A DNA stretch of 64,000 nucleotides, taken from positions 1 through 64,000 of the forward strand of contig NZ_JAGSNF010000013.1 in assembly GCF_018139485.1 (NCBI RefSeq), in the 5' to 3' direction. Every line of letters starts with the position of its first letter. Within the stretch, counting starts at the first letter, position 1. This stretch comes from Phycicoccus avicenniae (GTDB taxonomy: Bacteria > Actinomycetota > Actinomycetes > Actinomycetales > Dermatophilaceae). The notes beneath the pieces were generated by a model that was not told the DNA's origin, did not search any database, and worked only from the letters and a program-made list of their open reading frames with translations. This document shows, one piece after another, positions 25,622-34,263 of the stretch. The translations under genes and the position numbers were made by a program.

Positions 25622-28060
25622 TCAGATCTTCTCGAGCGGGGCGAAGCGCAGGACGAACCGCTTGACCCCGAGCTCGCCACCGAAGTCGACCTCGGCCTGG
25701 GTCCTCTCGCCCTCTCCCATCGTGCGCACGACGCTGCCCAGGCCGTAGGTGTCGTGGGTGACCCGGTCCCCCGGCGAGAGCTGCACGATCGGCCGGTTTC
25801 CCGGCGAGCGCACGCCGGGACGCGCGGCGAGGGTCGCGACGGCCGGGCGCTGACGGCCGACGGCGGCGGCGCCCGACAGCTCCCGCTCCCAGGTGAGGAG
25901 CTCGGCGGGGATCTCGTCGAGGAACCGTGACGGCGGGTTGTACTGCGGCGCGCCCCACGCCGAGCGGACCGCCGCCCGGGACAGGTGCAGCCGTTCACGG
26001 GCGCGGGTGATGCCGACGTAGGCGAGCCGCCGCTCCTCCTCGAGCTCCTTGGCGTCGCCGAGGCTGCGCAGGTGCGGGAACGTCCCGTCCTCCATGCCGG
26101 TGAGAAAGACGACGGGGAACTCCAGGCCCTTGGCGGTGTGCAGGGTCATCAGCGTGACGACCCCCTGCTCCTGCGCCTCGTCGTTCTCCGGGATCTCGTC
26201 GGCGTCGGCCACGAGGGAGACCTGCTCGAGGAAGTCCTCGAGGCTCAGCACCTCGCCGGTCTCCCGACGGGCGTCGTCGAACTCACGAGCGACGGCGACG
26301 AGCTCGGCGAGGTTCTCGACGCGGGTCTCGTCCTGCGGGTCGCGGCTCTCGCGCAGCTCCTCGAGGTACCCGGTGCGGTCGAGGACGGCCTCGAGCAGGT
26401 CGGAGACCCCGGCGTCCTCGTCGTCGCGGACCCGGCCGAGGTCCTCGAGGATGCGGGTGAAGCCCTGGATCGCCGACACCGAGCGGGTCGCGATGCCCGG
26501 GGCGTCCTCGGCCCGCCCGAGCGCCGCGACGAACGGGATCCGCTCGCGCTCGGCGAGCGCCGCGACGCACGCCTCGGCCCGGTCGCCGATCCCCCGCTTC
26601 GGGACGTTGAGCACCCGTCGGAGGTTGACGGTGTCCGTGGGGTTGGACAGGACCCGGAGGTAGGCGAGCGCGTCCTTGACCTCGCGGCGCTCGTAGAAGC
26701 GGGTGCCGCCGACCACCTTGTACGGCAGGCCGACCCGGACGAAGACCTCCTCGAGGGCACGGGACTGGGCGTTCGTCCGGTAGAAGACGGCGACGTCGCC
26801 GGGCCGGGTCGCGTGCTCGTCGGTGAGCCGGTCGATGGTCCGGGCGACGAAGGACGCCTCGTCGTGCTCGTTGTCGGCGACGTACCCGACGATCGTCGCG
26901 CCGTCGCCGCTGTCGGTCCACAGGTTCTTCTTGCGGCGGGTCTCGTTGCGGGCGATGACGCTGTTCGCCGCACGGAGGATGGTCTGGGTCGAGCGGTAGT
27001 TCTGCTCGAGGAGGATGGTCCGCGCCTGCGGGTAGTCCTCCTCGAACTCCTCGATGTTGCGGATCGTCGCACCGCGGAAGGCGTAGATCGACTGGTCGGC
27101 GTCACCGACGACGACGAGCTCGCTCGGCTCGACGCCGTGCTCGCTCCGTGTCTCCTCGGAGCCGACGAGCTCGCGGACGAGCTGGTACTGGGCGTGGTTG
27201 GTGTCCTGGTACTCGTCGACCATCACGTGCCGGAACCGGCGGCGGTAGTGCTCGGCGACGTCGGGGAAGGCCTGGAACATGTGGACCGTCGTCATGATGA
27301 GGTCGTCGAAGTCCATCGCGTTGGCCTGCCGCAACCGGCGCTGGTACTCCGTGTACGCCTCGGCGAGCACCTGCTCCTGGTGGGTGCCCTCCTGCGAGAC
27401 GCGCGAGGCGAAGGTCTCCTCGTCCACGAGCTCGTTCTTGAGGTTGCTCACCTGGTGGCCGAAGGCCCGCGGGTTGTACCGCTTGGGGTCGAGGTCCATG
27501 TCGCGCAGGACCATCGACATGAGGCGCTGGCTGTCGGCGGCGTCGTAGATGGAGAACTGCGAGCGCATCCCGACCTTGTCGGCCTCGCGCCGCAGGATCC
27601 GGACGCACGCGCTGTGGAACGTCATGACCCACATCGCCTTGGCGCGTGGGCCGACGAGGTCGGAGACCCGCTCGCGCATCTCGGCGGCGGCCTTGTTCGT
27701 GAACGTGATGGCGAGGACCTGCCCCGGCTGGACCCCGCGCTCGGCGAGGAGGTGGGCGATCCGGTGCGTGAGGACCCGGGTCTTGCCCGACCCGGCGCCG
27801 GCGACGATGAGCAGCGGTGGCCCCTCGTGGAGGACGGCCTCCCGCTGCTGCGGGTTGAGCCCGGCGAGCAGCTGCTCCGGGTCCGCCCCGCGACGTCCCG
27901 GGGGTGCGGCGTCCGGGTCGCCCGCGGCGGCGGCCTCGGCCCACGTCGGGACGCCCGTCGACCCCACGAGCGCGGCGTGCGCGCTGTCGTGGGTCGCGGG
28001 GTCGGTGCCCCGCCCGCTGCTGTGGTCGCCGAAGTCCAGGCCGTCGAAGAGGGTGCTCAT
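25622..28060 (-). CDS. pcrA: ATP-dependent DNA helicase UvrD/PcrA
   Basis: An 812-residue superfamily 1A 3'-5' helicase for nucleotide excision repair and replication-fork clearing. Motifs in order are Walker [21 protein letters not shown] (Ia), VDEYQDTN (II), [13 protein letters not shown] (III), LEQNYRST (IV), [15 protein letters not shown] (V) and [11 protein letters not shown] (VI). The last 50 residues form a Tudor-like end ([15 protein letters not shown]). The ATG has GGAG in front; a GTG four codons earlier is possible. Length is normal for actinobacterial PcrA/UvrD1. Confidence 0.96.
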   Translation of the reverse strand: MSTLFDGLDFGDHSSGRGTDPATHDSAHAALVGSTGVPTWAEAAAAGDPDAAPPGRRGADPEQLLAGLNPQQREAVLHEGPPLLIVAGAGSGKTRVLTHRIAHLLAERGVQPGQVLAITFTNKAAAEMRERVSDLVGPRAKAMWVMTFHSACVRILRREADKVGMRSQFSIYDAADSQRLMSMVLRDMDLDPKRYNPRAFGHQVSNLKNELVDEETFASRVSQEGTHQEQVLAEAYTEYQRRLRQANAMDFDDLIMTTVHMFQAFPDVAEHYRRRFRHVMVDEYQDTNHAQYQLVRELVGSEETRSEHGVEPSELVVVGDADQSIYAFRGATIRNIEEFEEDYPQARTILLEQNYRSTQTILRAANSVIARNETRRKKNLWTDSGDGATIVGYVADNEHDEASFVARTIDRLTDEHATRPGDVAVFYRTNAQSRALEEVFVRVGLPYKVVGGTRFYERREVKDALAYLRVLSNPTDTVNLRRVLNVPKRGIGDRAEACVAALAERERIPFVAALGRAEDAPGIATRSVSAIQGFTRILEDLGRVRDDEDAGVSDLLEAVLDRTGYLEELRESRDPQDETRVENLAELVAVAREFDDARRETGEVLSLEDFLEQVSLVADADEIPENDEAQEQGVVTLMTLHTAKGLEFPVVFLTGMEDGTFPHLRSLGDAKELEEERRLAYVGITRARERLHLSRAAVRSAWGAPQYNPPSRFLDEIPAELLTWERELSGAAAVGRQRPAVATLAARPGVRSPGNRPIVQLSPGDRVTHDTYGLGSVVRTMGEGERTQAEVDFGGELGVKRFVLRFAPLEKI

Positions 28061-28124
28061 CTCGATCTCCACCCTACGTCCCGGCGCCGACGCGACCTCG
28101 GTCGCCGTGGCGCGGTGCGAGGCG

Positions 28125-28820
28125 TCAGGGGCGCGTGCCGAGCAGTGCCGACGAGATCCGCCGCCACCGGCGCACGTTCACGGCCGGCCGGAGGGGCACG
28201 CTCGCCCGGGCGGGCTCTCCGACGACGACCGCGAGCGGCGCGAGGAGGGCACCTCCAGCGACGAGCACCCACCGCGGGACGCCGTCGAGGACGACCTGAC
28301 GGTCGGAGCCCAGAACGACGAGCAGCACGAAGGCCGCCACGACGCAACTGACCCCCACGACGTGGACGACGCCGGGCGAGGGCCGGGCGGCCGACATCCG
28401 GGTGGCGGCGCGTCGTGCGAGGGGCACGTCGATCGTCCAGGTGAGGAACGGACCCAGGAAGAAGACGACGACGAGGAGCAGGTCGATCAGGAGGACGGGC
28501 CGCGGATCGCCCCAGCCGACGTCTGACGCCAGGCCCGCCCACACCGTGACGATGATGCCGGCCGAGCCGAGACCGCTCAGCGTCGCCCGGGCCAGGCGCC
28601 GGCTCCACGACGGTGGCGTCACCCACCGGTCGGCCTGCTCGGCCGGCGTCCCCAGGAGGGCCGCGAGGTCGCCACCGTCGCGACGCGCGTCGTCGACGAG
28701 GTCGGCGACGACCCGCTCGACCTCCCGCTCACGCAGGCCGCCGTGCCGCAGCTGCTGGGCCAGCAGGCCGACGTACCGTGCCTCGTCCGCGGCACGGACC
28801 GATCTTTCGTCGAGCACCAT
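28125..28820 (-). CDS. Membrane protein with HAAS-like N-terminal domain
   Basis: A 231-residue protein of unknown function. Residues 1-60 ([30 protein letters not shown]) look like the small helical HAAS/DUF1700 domain that often pairs with PadR regulators; about five hydrophobic segments follow, and the tail is basic. There is no PadR gene here. GGAGGGGGA lies directly before the ATG. It ends 65 bases before the pcrA start on the same strand, so it might be read through into pcrA. Confidence 0.6.
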   Translation of the reverse strand: MVLDERSVRAADEARYVGLLAQQLRHGGLREREVERVVADLVDDARRDGGDLAALLGTPAEQADRWVTPPSWSRRLARATLSGLGSAGIIVTVWAGLASDVGWGDPRPVLLIDLLLVVVFFLGPFLTWTIDVPLARRAATRMSAARPSPGVVHVVGVSCVVAAFVLLVVLGSDRQVVLDGVPRWVLVAGGALLAPLAVVVGEPARASVPLRPAVNVRRWRRISSALLGTRP

Positions 28821-28905
28821 TCCCCCTCCCTCGGCCGCCGTGCGCAGCAGCCGGCGCGCTCACCGTCCCACGCCGGAGCCCCTCCTGTCACCGGGACGGC
28901 GGACG

Positions 28906-28945
28906 CCGACGGCCGGCCGGAGCGGGTGCTCCGGCCGGCCGTCGG
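28906..28945. terminator. 18-base perfect hairpin, left flank of the small secreted gene
   Basis: Arms around GGCCGGCCGGAGC and GCTCCGGCCGGCC with a GGGT loop, located 17 bases after the stop of the gene at 28962-29276. It serves as a terminator; its core also occurs at 29404-29436. Confidence 0.7.
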
Positions 28946-28961
28946 TCGTCGTGGGTGCGGG

Positions 28962-29276
28962 TCAGCCGCACCAGGGGTAGACGAACAGGCTGTCTTCGCC
29001 GGCCCGGTGGTCGGCGAGGACGGTGGAGAACGGCAGGACCGCCGGCAGGGCCGAGACGTCCGTCCCCTCCCGTGGGGTGACGCCGAGGGCGACCGCGTCG
29101 GCGACCGGCAGGCCGTCCTTGGCGACGGCGCTCAGCAGTCCGGCGTCCTTGAGGGTCGAGATGCCGGCGCGCATGCACTCGGTGTCGGGGGCGGCGGCGG
29201 ACGCGGTGGCGGCGCCGGTGACGGCGAGGCCCGCGGCGGCGAGGGCGGCAGCGGCGGTACGGGTGGTGGCGGACAT
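28962..29276 (-). CDS. Small secreted two-cysteine protein, function unknown
   Basis: A 104-residue pre-protein with a clear signal peptide (cleavage near TASA-A, residue 27). The mature chain of about 77 residues has only two cysteines, Cys34 near its start and Cys103 one residue from the end, likely joined in one disulfide that closes the chain. Motif-like segments are GISTLKDAGLLSAVA and GLPVADAVALGV. I do not recognise a family. GAAGGAG precedes the ATG by eight bases. It is a monocistronic unit with a repeat-rich promoter upstream and similar hairpins on both sides. Confidence 0.65.
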   Translation of the reverse strand: MSATTRTAAAALAAAGLAVTGAATASAAAPDTECMRAGISTLKDAGLLSAVAKDGLPVADAVALGVTPREGTDVSALPAVLPFSTVLADHRAGEDSLFVYPWCG

Positions 29277-29324
29277 GCGATGGGCTCCTTCGTCGGCGGT
29301 GACTGGTCTCCGATCGGTGCTTCG

Positions 29325-29383
29325 AACCTAGGGGTGCAGCGCGCCACCTGTCGATACTTTGTCGAAGGTTCGACAGATGTCGA
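29325..29383 (-). promoter_or_regulatory. Promoter with TGTCGA repeats before the small secreted gene
   Basis: On the minus strand TAGGTT (29325-29330) is a -10, and TCGACA (29349-29354) lies 18 bases upstream as a -35. A perfect inverted repeat TGTCGAA-GG-TTCGACA (29360-29375) and a further TGTCGA (29378-29383) extend upstream. Three phased TGTCGA copies suggest a cooperatively bound regulator site. Confidence 0.5.
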
Positions 29384-29403
29384 CCCGCCACCCGGACGAG
29401 GGT

Positions 29404-29436
29404 GCGGCCGGCCGGAGCAGTGCTCCGACCGGCCGC
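29404..29436. repeat. Hairpin, right flank of the small secreted gene
   Basis: Arms 29404-29418 and 29422-29436 pair with one mismatch. The GGCCGGCCGGAGC core is identical to the hairpin at 28906-28945. Confidence 0.6.
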
Positions 29437-29548
29437 GTGCAGGGGTGCGAGAACACTAGAGCCCCAGGCGTCACGCCGTCCAGGGTTTGTCCAGGGTTGT
29501 CGGAGGTCGGGCCCGGTGCACGGGGCGCGGCTCGTCGGAGGGCGGCCC

Positions 29549-29554
29549 TACGCT
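29549..29554 (+). promoter_or_regulatory. Leaderless -10 element of the LigD-type polymerase gene
   Basis: TACGCT ends seven bases before the ATG at 29562. Confidence 0.5.
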
Positions 29555-29561
29555 CGGGGGC

Positions 29562-30539
29562 ATGGCCTCGCGCAAGGGTGAGTTCGGGGAGCCCGTCGTC
29601 CTCGACGTCGACGGCTTCGACGTGCGCGTCTCGAGCCCCGACCGGGTGTACTTCCCGGCCCGCGGCGAGACGAAGCTCGACCTCGTCCGCTACTACCTGT
29701 CCGTCGGTGACGGCATCGTGAGGTCGCTGCGCGAGCGTCCGTGCATGCTCCACCGCTTCCCGGACGGCGTCGCGGGCGACAAGGTGCACCAGAAGCGCCT
29801 GCCCCGGGGTGCGCCGCCGTGGGTCGAGACCGTCCGGCTGCACTTCCCCCGGTACGGGCTGCACGCCGACGAGCTGTGCGTCACCCGGCTCGCCGACGTC
29901 GCCTGGGCCTGCCAGATGAGCACCGTCGAGTTCCACCCGTGGAACAGCCGCCGGGCCGACACCGAGAAGCCCGACGAGTGGCGGATCGACCTGGACCCGA
30001 TGCCCGAGGCGCCCTTCTCCCGTGTGCGGCGCGCCGCCCACGTCGCCCACGAGGTCCTCGACGAGCTCGGCGCCGTCGGGTGGCCGAAGACGAGCGGTGG
30101 CCACGGCCTCCACGTCTACGTCCGCATCGCGCCGGAGCACGGGTTCACCGACGTCCGTCGCGCGGCGCTGGCGTTCGCGCGCGAGGTCGAGCGGCGGCTG
30201 CCCGAGGACGTGACGACGACGTGGTGGCGCAAGGACCGGGACCCGGCCGCCGTCTTCGTCGACTACAACCAGAACGCCCGGGACCACACGATCGCGGCCG
30301 CCTACTCGGTCCGCGGCAACGACGTCGGGACCGTCTCGGCCCCGCTGCGCTGGGACGAGGTCGACGACGCCGAACCCGACGACTTCACGATCGCGACGAT
30401 GCCGGACCGGTTCGCGGCCCTCGGCGACCTGCACGCCGGCATCGACGACGCCGTCTTCGACATCTCGCCGCTGCTCGAGTGGGCCGAGCGCGACGAGGCC
30501 GCCGGCGCCGAGCCACCCGCCGAGCCCGACGACGGCTGA
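29562..30539 (+). CDS. LigD-type DNA repair polymerase (PrimPol domain only)
   Basis: A 325-residue stand-alone polymerase domain of the archaeo-eukaryotic primase fold, as found in bacterial NHEJ ligase D. Visible are WRIDLDPMP with the metal-binding Asp-x-Asp, SGGHGLHVYV with the catalytic His, and DYNQNARDHTIAAAYSVR. There is no ligase or nuclease domain and no Ku gene in the window, so it probably works with proteins encoded elsewhere. Such enzymes fill gaps, often with ribonucleotides, at double-strand breaks. The ATG is set by TACGCT seven bases upstream. The arfB-like gene begins four bases after its stop. Confidence 0.9.
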   Translation: MASRKGEFGEPVVLDVDGFDVRVSSPDRVYFPARGETKLDLVRYYLSVGDGIVRSLRERPCMLHRFPDGVAGDKVHQKRLPRGAPPWVETVRLHFPRYGLHADELCVTRLADVAWACQMSTVEFHPWNSRRADTEKPDEWRIDLDPMPEAPFSRVRRAAHVAHEVLDELGAVGWPKTSGGHGLHVYVRIAPEHGFTDVRRAALAFAREVERRLPEDVTTTWWRKDRDPAAVFVDYNQNARDHTIAAAYSVRGNDVGTVSAPLRWDEVDDAEPDDFTIATMPDRFAALGDLHAGIDDAVFDISPLLEWAERDEAAGAEPPAEPDDG

Positions 30540-30542
30540 CCC

Positions 30543-30995
30543 GTGGACCTCGTCGTCCCGCCCGGACCGGGCGTGCCGCACGGCCTCACGGTGCCGGCGG
30601 CCGACCTCGTCGAGCGATTCTCCCGCTCGTCCGGGCCCGGGGGGCAGGGCGTCAACACCGCCGACAGCCGGGTCGAGCTCGAGGTCGACGTCGCGCTCCT
30701 GCCGGGGCTCAGTGACGCCCAACGGCGTCGGGTGACGACGGCGCTCGGTGACCGGCTCGTCGACGGCCGGCTCGTCGTCGCGGCGTCCGAGCACCGGCAG
30801 CAGCGCCGCAACCGGGTCGCGGCCCGGGATCGCCTCGCCGGCCTCCTCCGCGACGCCCTCGCCCCACCGCCGCCCGCCCGGCGGGCCACCCGGCCCACGC
30901 GCGGGTCGGTCGAGCGCCGGTTGCGGGCCAAGCGGGCCCGCGGCGAGACGAAGTCCGGCCGCGGTCGCGTCGACCGGCGACGCCCTCCGGAGTGA
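30543..30995 (+). CDS. arfB: ArfB-like peptidyl-tRNA hydrolase (ribosome rescue)
   Basis: A 150-residue protein with the catalytic GGQ loop in RSSGPGGQGVNTADSRVEL and a long basic tail (RRLRAKRARGETKSGRGRV) that in ArfB/YaeJ enters the empty mRNA channel. It releases peptides from stalled ribosomes without a stop codon. Canonical family members read GGQNVNK or GGQHVNK after the loop; here it is GGQGVNT. The GTG start lies four bases after the polymerase gene stop, so the two are co-transcribed. Confidence 0.85.
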   Translation: MDLVVPPGPGVPHGLTVPAADLVERFSRSSGPGGQGVNTADSRVELEVDVALLPGLSDAQRRRVTTALGDRLVDGRLVVAASEHRQQRRNRVAARDRLAGLLRDALAPPPPARRATRPTRGSVERRLRAKRARGETKSGRGRVDRRRPPE

Positions 30996-31057
30996 AAGGG
31001 GGTGGAATGGTCCTCCCGGGCGCACGATGCTGGGGCCCGACCGACGAGAGGACGGCG

Positions 31058-31783
31058 ATGCAGGACTTCACCCCCGAGAGCGCGTTCGGCCCGGAGGCCG
31101 CCGCCCGGTACGACGACGAGCCGCGCGGTGACGAGACCGCCGCGGTCGCCTTCCTCGCCGAGCGCGCGGCCGGCCGGCGGGTCCTCGAGCTCGCGGTCGG
31201 CACCGGGAGGATCGCGCTGCCCCTCGCCGCCACCGGCCTCGCCGTCGACGGCATCGAGCTCTCGACGTCGATGGTCGACCGGCTGCGTGCCAAGCCCGGG
31301 GGTGCGGAGCTCGAGGTGTGGCCTGGGGACATGGCGACGGTGTCGACCGGTCGGCGGTACGGCGTCGTCGCCCTCGTCTACAACACGATCTTCAACCTGC
31401 TGACCCAGGAGCAGCAGGTCGCCTGCTTCGCCAACGCGGCACACCACCTCGAGGACGACGGGGTCTTCGTCGTCGAGGCCGCGGTCCCGTCGGCGTGGCT
31501 GCCGAGCGAGGCCTACGCCCGCCCCGAGCGGGTCGCCGCCGACGGGGTGGTCCTCGACGTGTGCCGGTACGACCCGGTGACCCAGGTGCTCGACGAGAAC
31601 CACGTGACGATCGGGACCGCAGGCGTCCGCTGCGCCCCGATCGCCTGTCGTCTCGCCTGGCCCTCCGAGCTCGACCTCATGGCGCGCCTGGCGGGGCTGC
31701 GGCTGCTCGAGCGGTTCGGTGGCTGGCACGGGCAGCCCTACACCGGTCGTGACCTCCACGTGTCGGTGTACGCGCGGGGCTGA
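31058..31783 (+). CDS. Class I SAM-dependent methyltransferase
   Basis: A 241-residue Rossmann methyltransferase. Motif I is VLELAVGTGRIALPLA and motif II GIELSTSMVDRLR; VVALVYNTIFNLLTQEQQ follows motif III. The late WHGQPYTG segment is common to small orphan methyltransferases. Substrate is unknown. The ATG is chosen for the GAGAGGA ribosome site; the open frame before it has no family similarity. It follows the arfB-like gene by 62 bases on the same strand. Confidence 0.82.
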   Translation: MQDFTPESAFGPEAAARYDDEPRGDETAAVAFLAERAAGRRVLELAVGTGRIALPLAATGLAVDGIELSTSMVDRLRAKPGGAELEVWPGDMATVSTGRRYGVVALVYNTIFNLLTQEQQVACFANAAHHLEDDGVFVVEAAVPSAWLPSEAYARPERVAADGVVLDVCRYDPVTQVLDENHVTIGTAGVRCAPIACRLAWPSELDLMARLAGLRLLERFGGWHGQPYTGRDLHVSVYARG

Positions 31784-31800
31784 GGCGGATAACCGAGGCG

Positions 31801-32742
31801 TCAGCCGGCGGCGTCGACGAGGTCGGCGACCTCCTCGGCGCACCCCCACGACAGGGTGATGCCCGCCCCGCCGTGGCCGACGTTCGTCACGACGGTCCGC
31901 CCGTGCAGGGCCCGCGCGCGCAGGTCGACGGCCGGCGCGACCGGACGGATCCCCACCCGTGCGCCGAGGACCTCGGCGTCCCGGAGCGCGGGGACCGCCG
32001 CACGGCACCGCTCGACGATGGCCGCGTGGACGTCGGGGTCGGGCTCGAGGTCCTCCCCCGGCACGTCGGTCCCGCCGCAGACGACGCGGCCGGGGTGCGG
32101 CAGCACGTACGTGAGCTCACCGCCGGAGGGTCCCGCGTCGTCGACGAGCCAGCGGTCGAGCCCGGGGTTGGCGAGCACCGCGACCTGCCCCCGGGACGGG
32201 GTCCCCTCCAGGCCGGGGACGAGCTCGGTGGCCCGGCGCCCCGTCGCGACGACGACGACCTCGTCCTCCAGCTCGTCGAGGTCGGCGACGCGAGAGGTGA
32301 CGGTCTCGACGCCCGCCGCCTCGCAGCGCTGCGACAGCCAGTCCAGGTGCACGGGCATCGACACGAGGGGCAGACGGACGACGGCCCCGGACGCGGCGCC
32401 CCCGGGCAGCTCGTCGGGGCGCGCGTCGCGCACCCCGTCGACCCCCTCGGACCACCACCGGTCCGGTCCCGCCCGCTCGACCAGCAGACCCTCCCGGAGC
32501 GCGACCCCCGCGGACGGGTCGTCGGCGAGCGCCTCGAACCGGGCCAGGGACACCAGCCCCCATCCGACGACCCGCTCGCGCGGCTCGACGTGGTACGGGA
32601 ACCACAGCCCACCGGCGACGGCCGACACGGTCCCGGCCGCGGGGACGTCGCGCACGCAGCGGACCCGGTGTCCCCGCCCGGCGAGCGCGAGCGCGCTCGT
32701 CAGCCCCACGACCCCGCCACCGACGACCGTCACCCGTGCCAC
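31801..32742 (-). CDS. D-amino-acid oxidase family FAD-dependent oxidoreductase
   Basis: A 313-residue flavoenzyme of the DAO family. The N-terminal dinucleotide fold VTVVGGGVVGLTSALALAGRGH binds FAD; AVAGGLWFPYH, HPGRVVCGGTD and the C-terminal GHGGAGITLSWG are the DAO signatures. It oxidises D-amino acids to imino acids with hydrogen peroxide formation. The GTG at 32742 is preferred because the uracil-DNA glycosylase gene starts divergently only 28 bases away. It ends 17 bases from the convergent methyltransferase gene. Confidence 0.88.
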   Translation of the reverse strand: MARVTVVGGGVVGLTSALALAGRGHRVRCVRDVPAAGTVSAVAGGLWFPYHVEPRERVVGWGLVSLARFEALADDPSAGVALREGLLVERAGPDRWWSEGVDGVRDARPDELPGGAASGAVVRLPLVSMPVHLDWLSQRCEAAGVETVTSRVADLDELEDEVVVVATGRRATELVPGLEGTPSRGQVAVLANPGLDRWLVDDAGPSGGELTYVLPHPGRVVCGGTDVPGEDLEPDPDVHAAIVERCRAAVPALRDAEVLGARVGIRPVAPAVDLRARALHGRTVVTNVGHGGAGITLSWGCAEEVADLVDAAG

Positions 32743-32757
32743 GACGCCATCGTCCCC

Positions 32758-32763
32758 TAGCGT
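32758..32763 (+). promoter_or_regulatory. Leaderless -10 element of the uracil-DNA glycosylase gene
   Basis: TAGCGT ends seven bases before the ATG at 32771, within the 28-base gap between divergent starts. Confidence 0.5.
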
Positions 32764-32770
32764 GGCGTCC

Positions 32771-33610
32771 ATGGAGCCGACCGACCCGCACCCGGTGACC
32801 GGGCTCCCCCTCCCCTCCCCCGCCCCACCGGGCGGCGGCTGGCCGGGCGACCCGGCTACCGCGGACACCCCGGTGGCCCGCACCCCGGCCCAGGTCCGAC
32901 GCCTCGCGACCTCGGCCCCCGACGTCCCCGAGCTGCAGGCCCGCCTCTCGGTGTGCCGCGCCTGCCCCCGCCTCCTGCGCTGGAGGGAGGAGGTGGCGGT
33001 CACGGGTCGCCGCGCGGCGTTCGCGGACGAGCCGTACTGGGGGCGGCCCGGCCCGTCCTTCGGCGACCCGGACGCCGAGGTGCTGCTCGTCGGGCTCGCC
33101 CCCGCCGCGAACGGCACGAACCGGACGGGGCGGATGTTCACCGGCGACTCCTCCGGTGACTTCCTGTGGGCGGCCCTGCACCGCGCGGGCTTCGCGGCGC
33201 TCGCGACGTCGGTCGGTGCCGGCGACGGACAGGCGCTCACGGGCATGCGGATCGTGGCCGCCGTCCGCTGCGCCCCGCCCGCCAACAAGCCCACGGGCGC
33301 CGAGCGGGCGGCGTGCGAGCCGTGGCTGCGCCGCGACCTCGAGCTCGCCGCACCCCGGCTGCGGGCCGTCCTCGCCCTCGGGTCGATCGGCTGGGACGCC
33401 GCCCTGTCCGCCGCCCGGGGTCTCGGTTGGGAGGTGCCACGCCCGAAGCCGCGGTTCGGGCACGCGGCCGAGGTCGTCCTGCGCACCGCCGACGGGCGCC
33501 CGGTCCGGCTCGTCGGCAGCTATCACGTGAGCCCGCACAACACGTACACGAAGCGGCTCACCCCGGAGATGCTCGACGAGGTCCTCCTCGGGCTGCGCCG
33601 CCCCGCGTGA
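32771..33610 (+). CDS. Family 5 uracil-DNA glycosylase (UdgB-type)
   Basis: A 279-residue glycosylase with iron-sulfur type cysteines (CRACPR near the N terminus of the fold and RCAPPANKPTGAERAAC later). The active-site motif GLAPAANGTNRTGRMFTGD lacks the usual motif 1 Asp/Asn nucleophile-activating residue, as is typical of family 5, and the second motif is GSYHVSPHNTYT. These enzymes remove uracil, hypoxanthine and deaminated bases from DNA, useful in a very GC-rich genome. An unstructured Pro-rich N terminus of about 45 residues precedes the domain. Confidence 0.88.
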   Translation: MEPTDPHPVTGLPLPSPAPPGGGWPGDPATADTPVARTPAQVRRLATSAPDVPELQARLSVCRACPRLLRWREEVAVTGRRAAFADEPYWGRPGPSFGDPDAEVLLVGLAPAANGTNRTGRMFTGDSSGDFLWAALHRAGFAALATSVGAGDGQALTGMRIVAAVRCAPPANKPTGAERAACEPWLRRDLELAAPRLRAVLALGSIGWDAALSAARGLGWEVPRPKPRFGHAAEVVLRTADGRPVRLVGSYHVSPHNTYTKRLTPEMLDEVLLGLRRPA

Positions 33611-33647
33611 CCCCGGGAATCCGGTCGCGCGGTCGCGGGCCGCTGCC

Positions 33648-33653
33648 TACGGT
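33648..33653 (+). promoter_or_regulatory. Leaderless -10 element of the GNAT gene
   Basis: TACGGT ends six bases before the ATG at 33660. Confidence 0.45.
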
Positions 33654-33659
33654 CGGTCC

Positions 33660-34259
33660 ATGATCGTCCTCGCCGTCCCCGACGCCCGCCTCCGCGAGTC
33701 CTACCTCGCCGCCCACGACGAGTTCGTCGCCGCCGGCGAGGGACACCGGGACGGCGACGGCCTGTGGGTCGAGGAGGCCGACGAGGGCTTCGCCGGTGTC
33801 GCCTTCACCCGCGACGAGCTCGAGACCCCGGAGGGCTTCGCCCGCTTCGCCGCCCACCGGCGCGGTCAGGCCGACGAGGACCACCCCCGCCCGACCGGCC
33901 ACGTGCCGTGCACCTTCCGGTGGGTCGTCGACGACGCCGACCCGGCGACCTACCTCGGGTCGCTCGCGGTTCGGCACCGGCTCACCCCCTTCCTCCTCGA
34001 CCAGGGCGGACACGTCGGCTACTCGGTGCGCCCCTCCGCGCGGCGGCGCGGGGTGGCGACGGCGGCGCTGCGTGCGGCCCTCCCGCTGTGCGCCGGCCTC
34101 GGCATCGACCCGGTCCTCGTCACCTGCGACGAGGACAACGAGGGCTCACGACGGACGATCGTCGCGAGCGGTGGCGTGCTCGAGGACGTCCGGACCGGCA
34201 AGGAGCGCTACTGGGTGCCCGCCGGCGACCCCACGGACGCTCCCGCCGCTCTACGGTGA
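33660..34259 (+). CDS. GNAT family N-acetyltransferase
   Basis: A 199-residue acetyltransferase. The acetyl-CoA loop GYSVRPSARRRGVATAALRAAL and the downstream TCDEDNEGSRRTIVASGG segment are typical of the RimJ/YedL-like small-molecule GNATs (DUF-type GNAT with VGYSVRP). Substrate is unknown. The quinone reductase gene begins five bases after its stop, and their boundary also contains a TACGGT hexamer. Confidence 0.83.
   Translation: MIVLAVPDARLRESYLAAHDEFVAAGEGHRDGDGLWVEEADEGFAGVAFTRDELETPEGFARFAAHRRGQADEDHPRPTGHVPCTFRWVVDDADPATYLGSLAVRHRLTPFLLDQGGHVGYSVRPSARRRGVATAALRAALPLCAGLGIDPVLVTCDEDNEGSRRTIVASGGVLEDVRTGKERYWVPAGDPTDAPAALR
34252..34257 (+). promoter_or_regulatory. Possible leaderless -10 element of the quinone reductase gene
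   Basis: TACGGT ends six bases before the ATG at 34264 but also encodes the end of the GNAT gene; the following GAGGGG could equally be a ribosome site. Confidence 0.3.
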
Positions 34260-34263
34260 GGGG

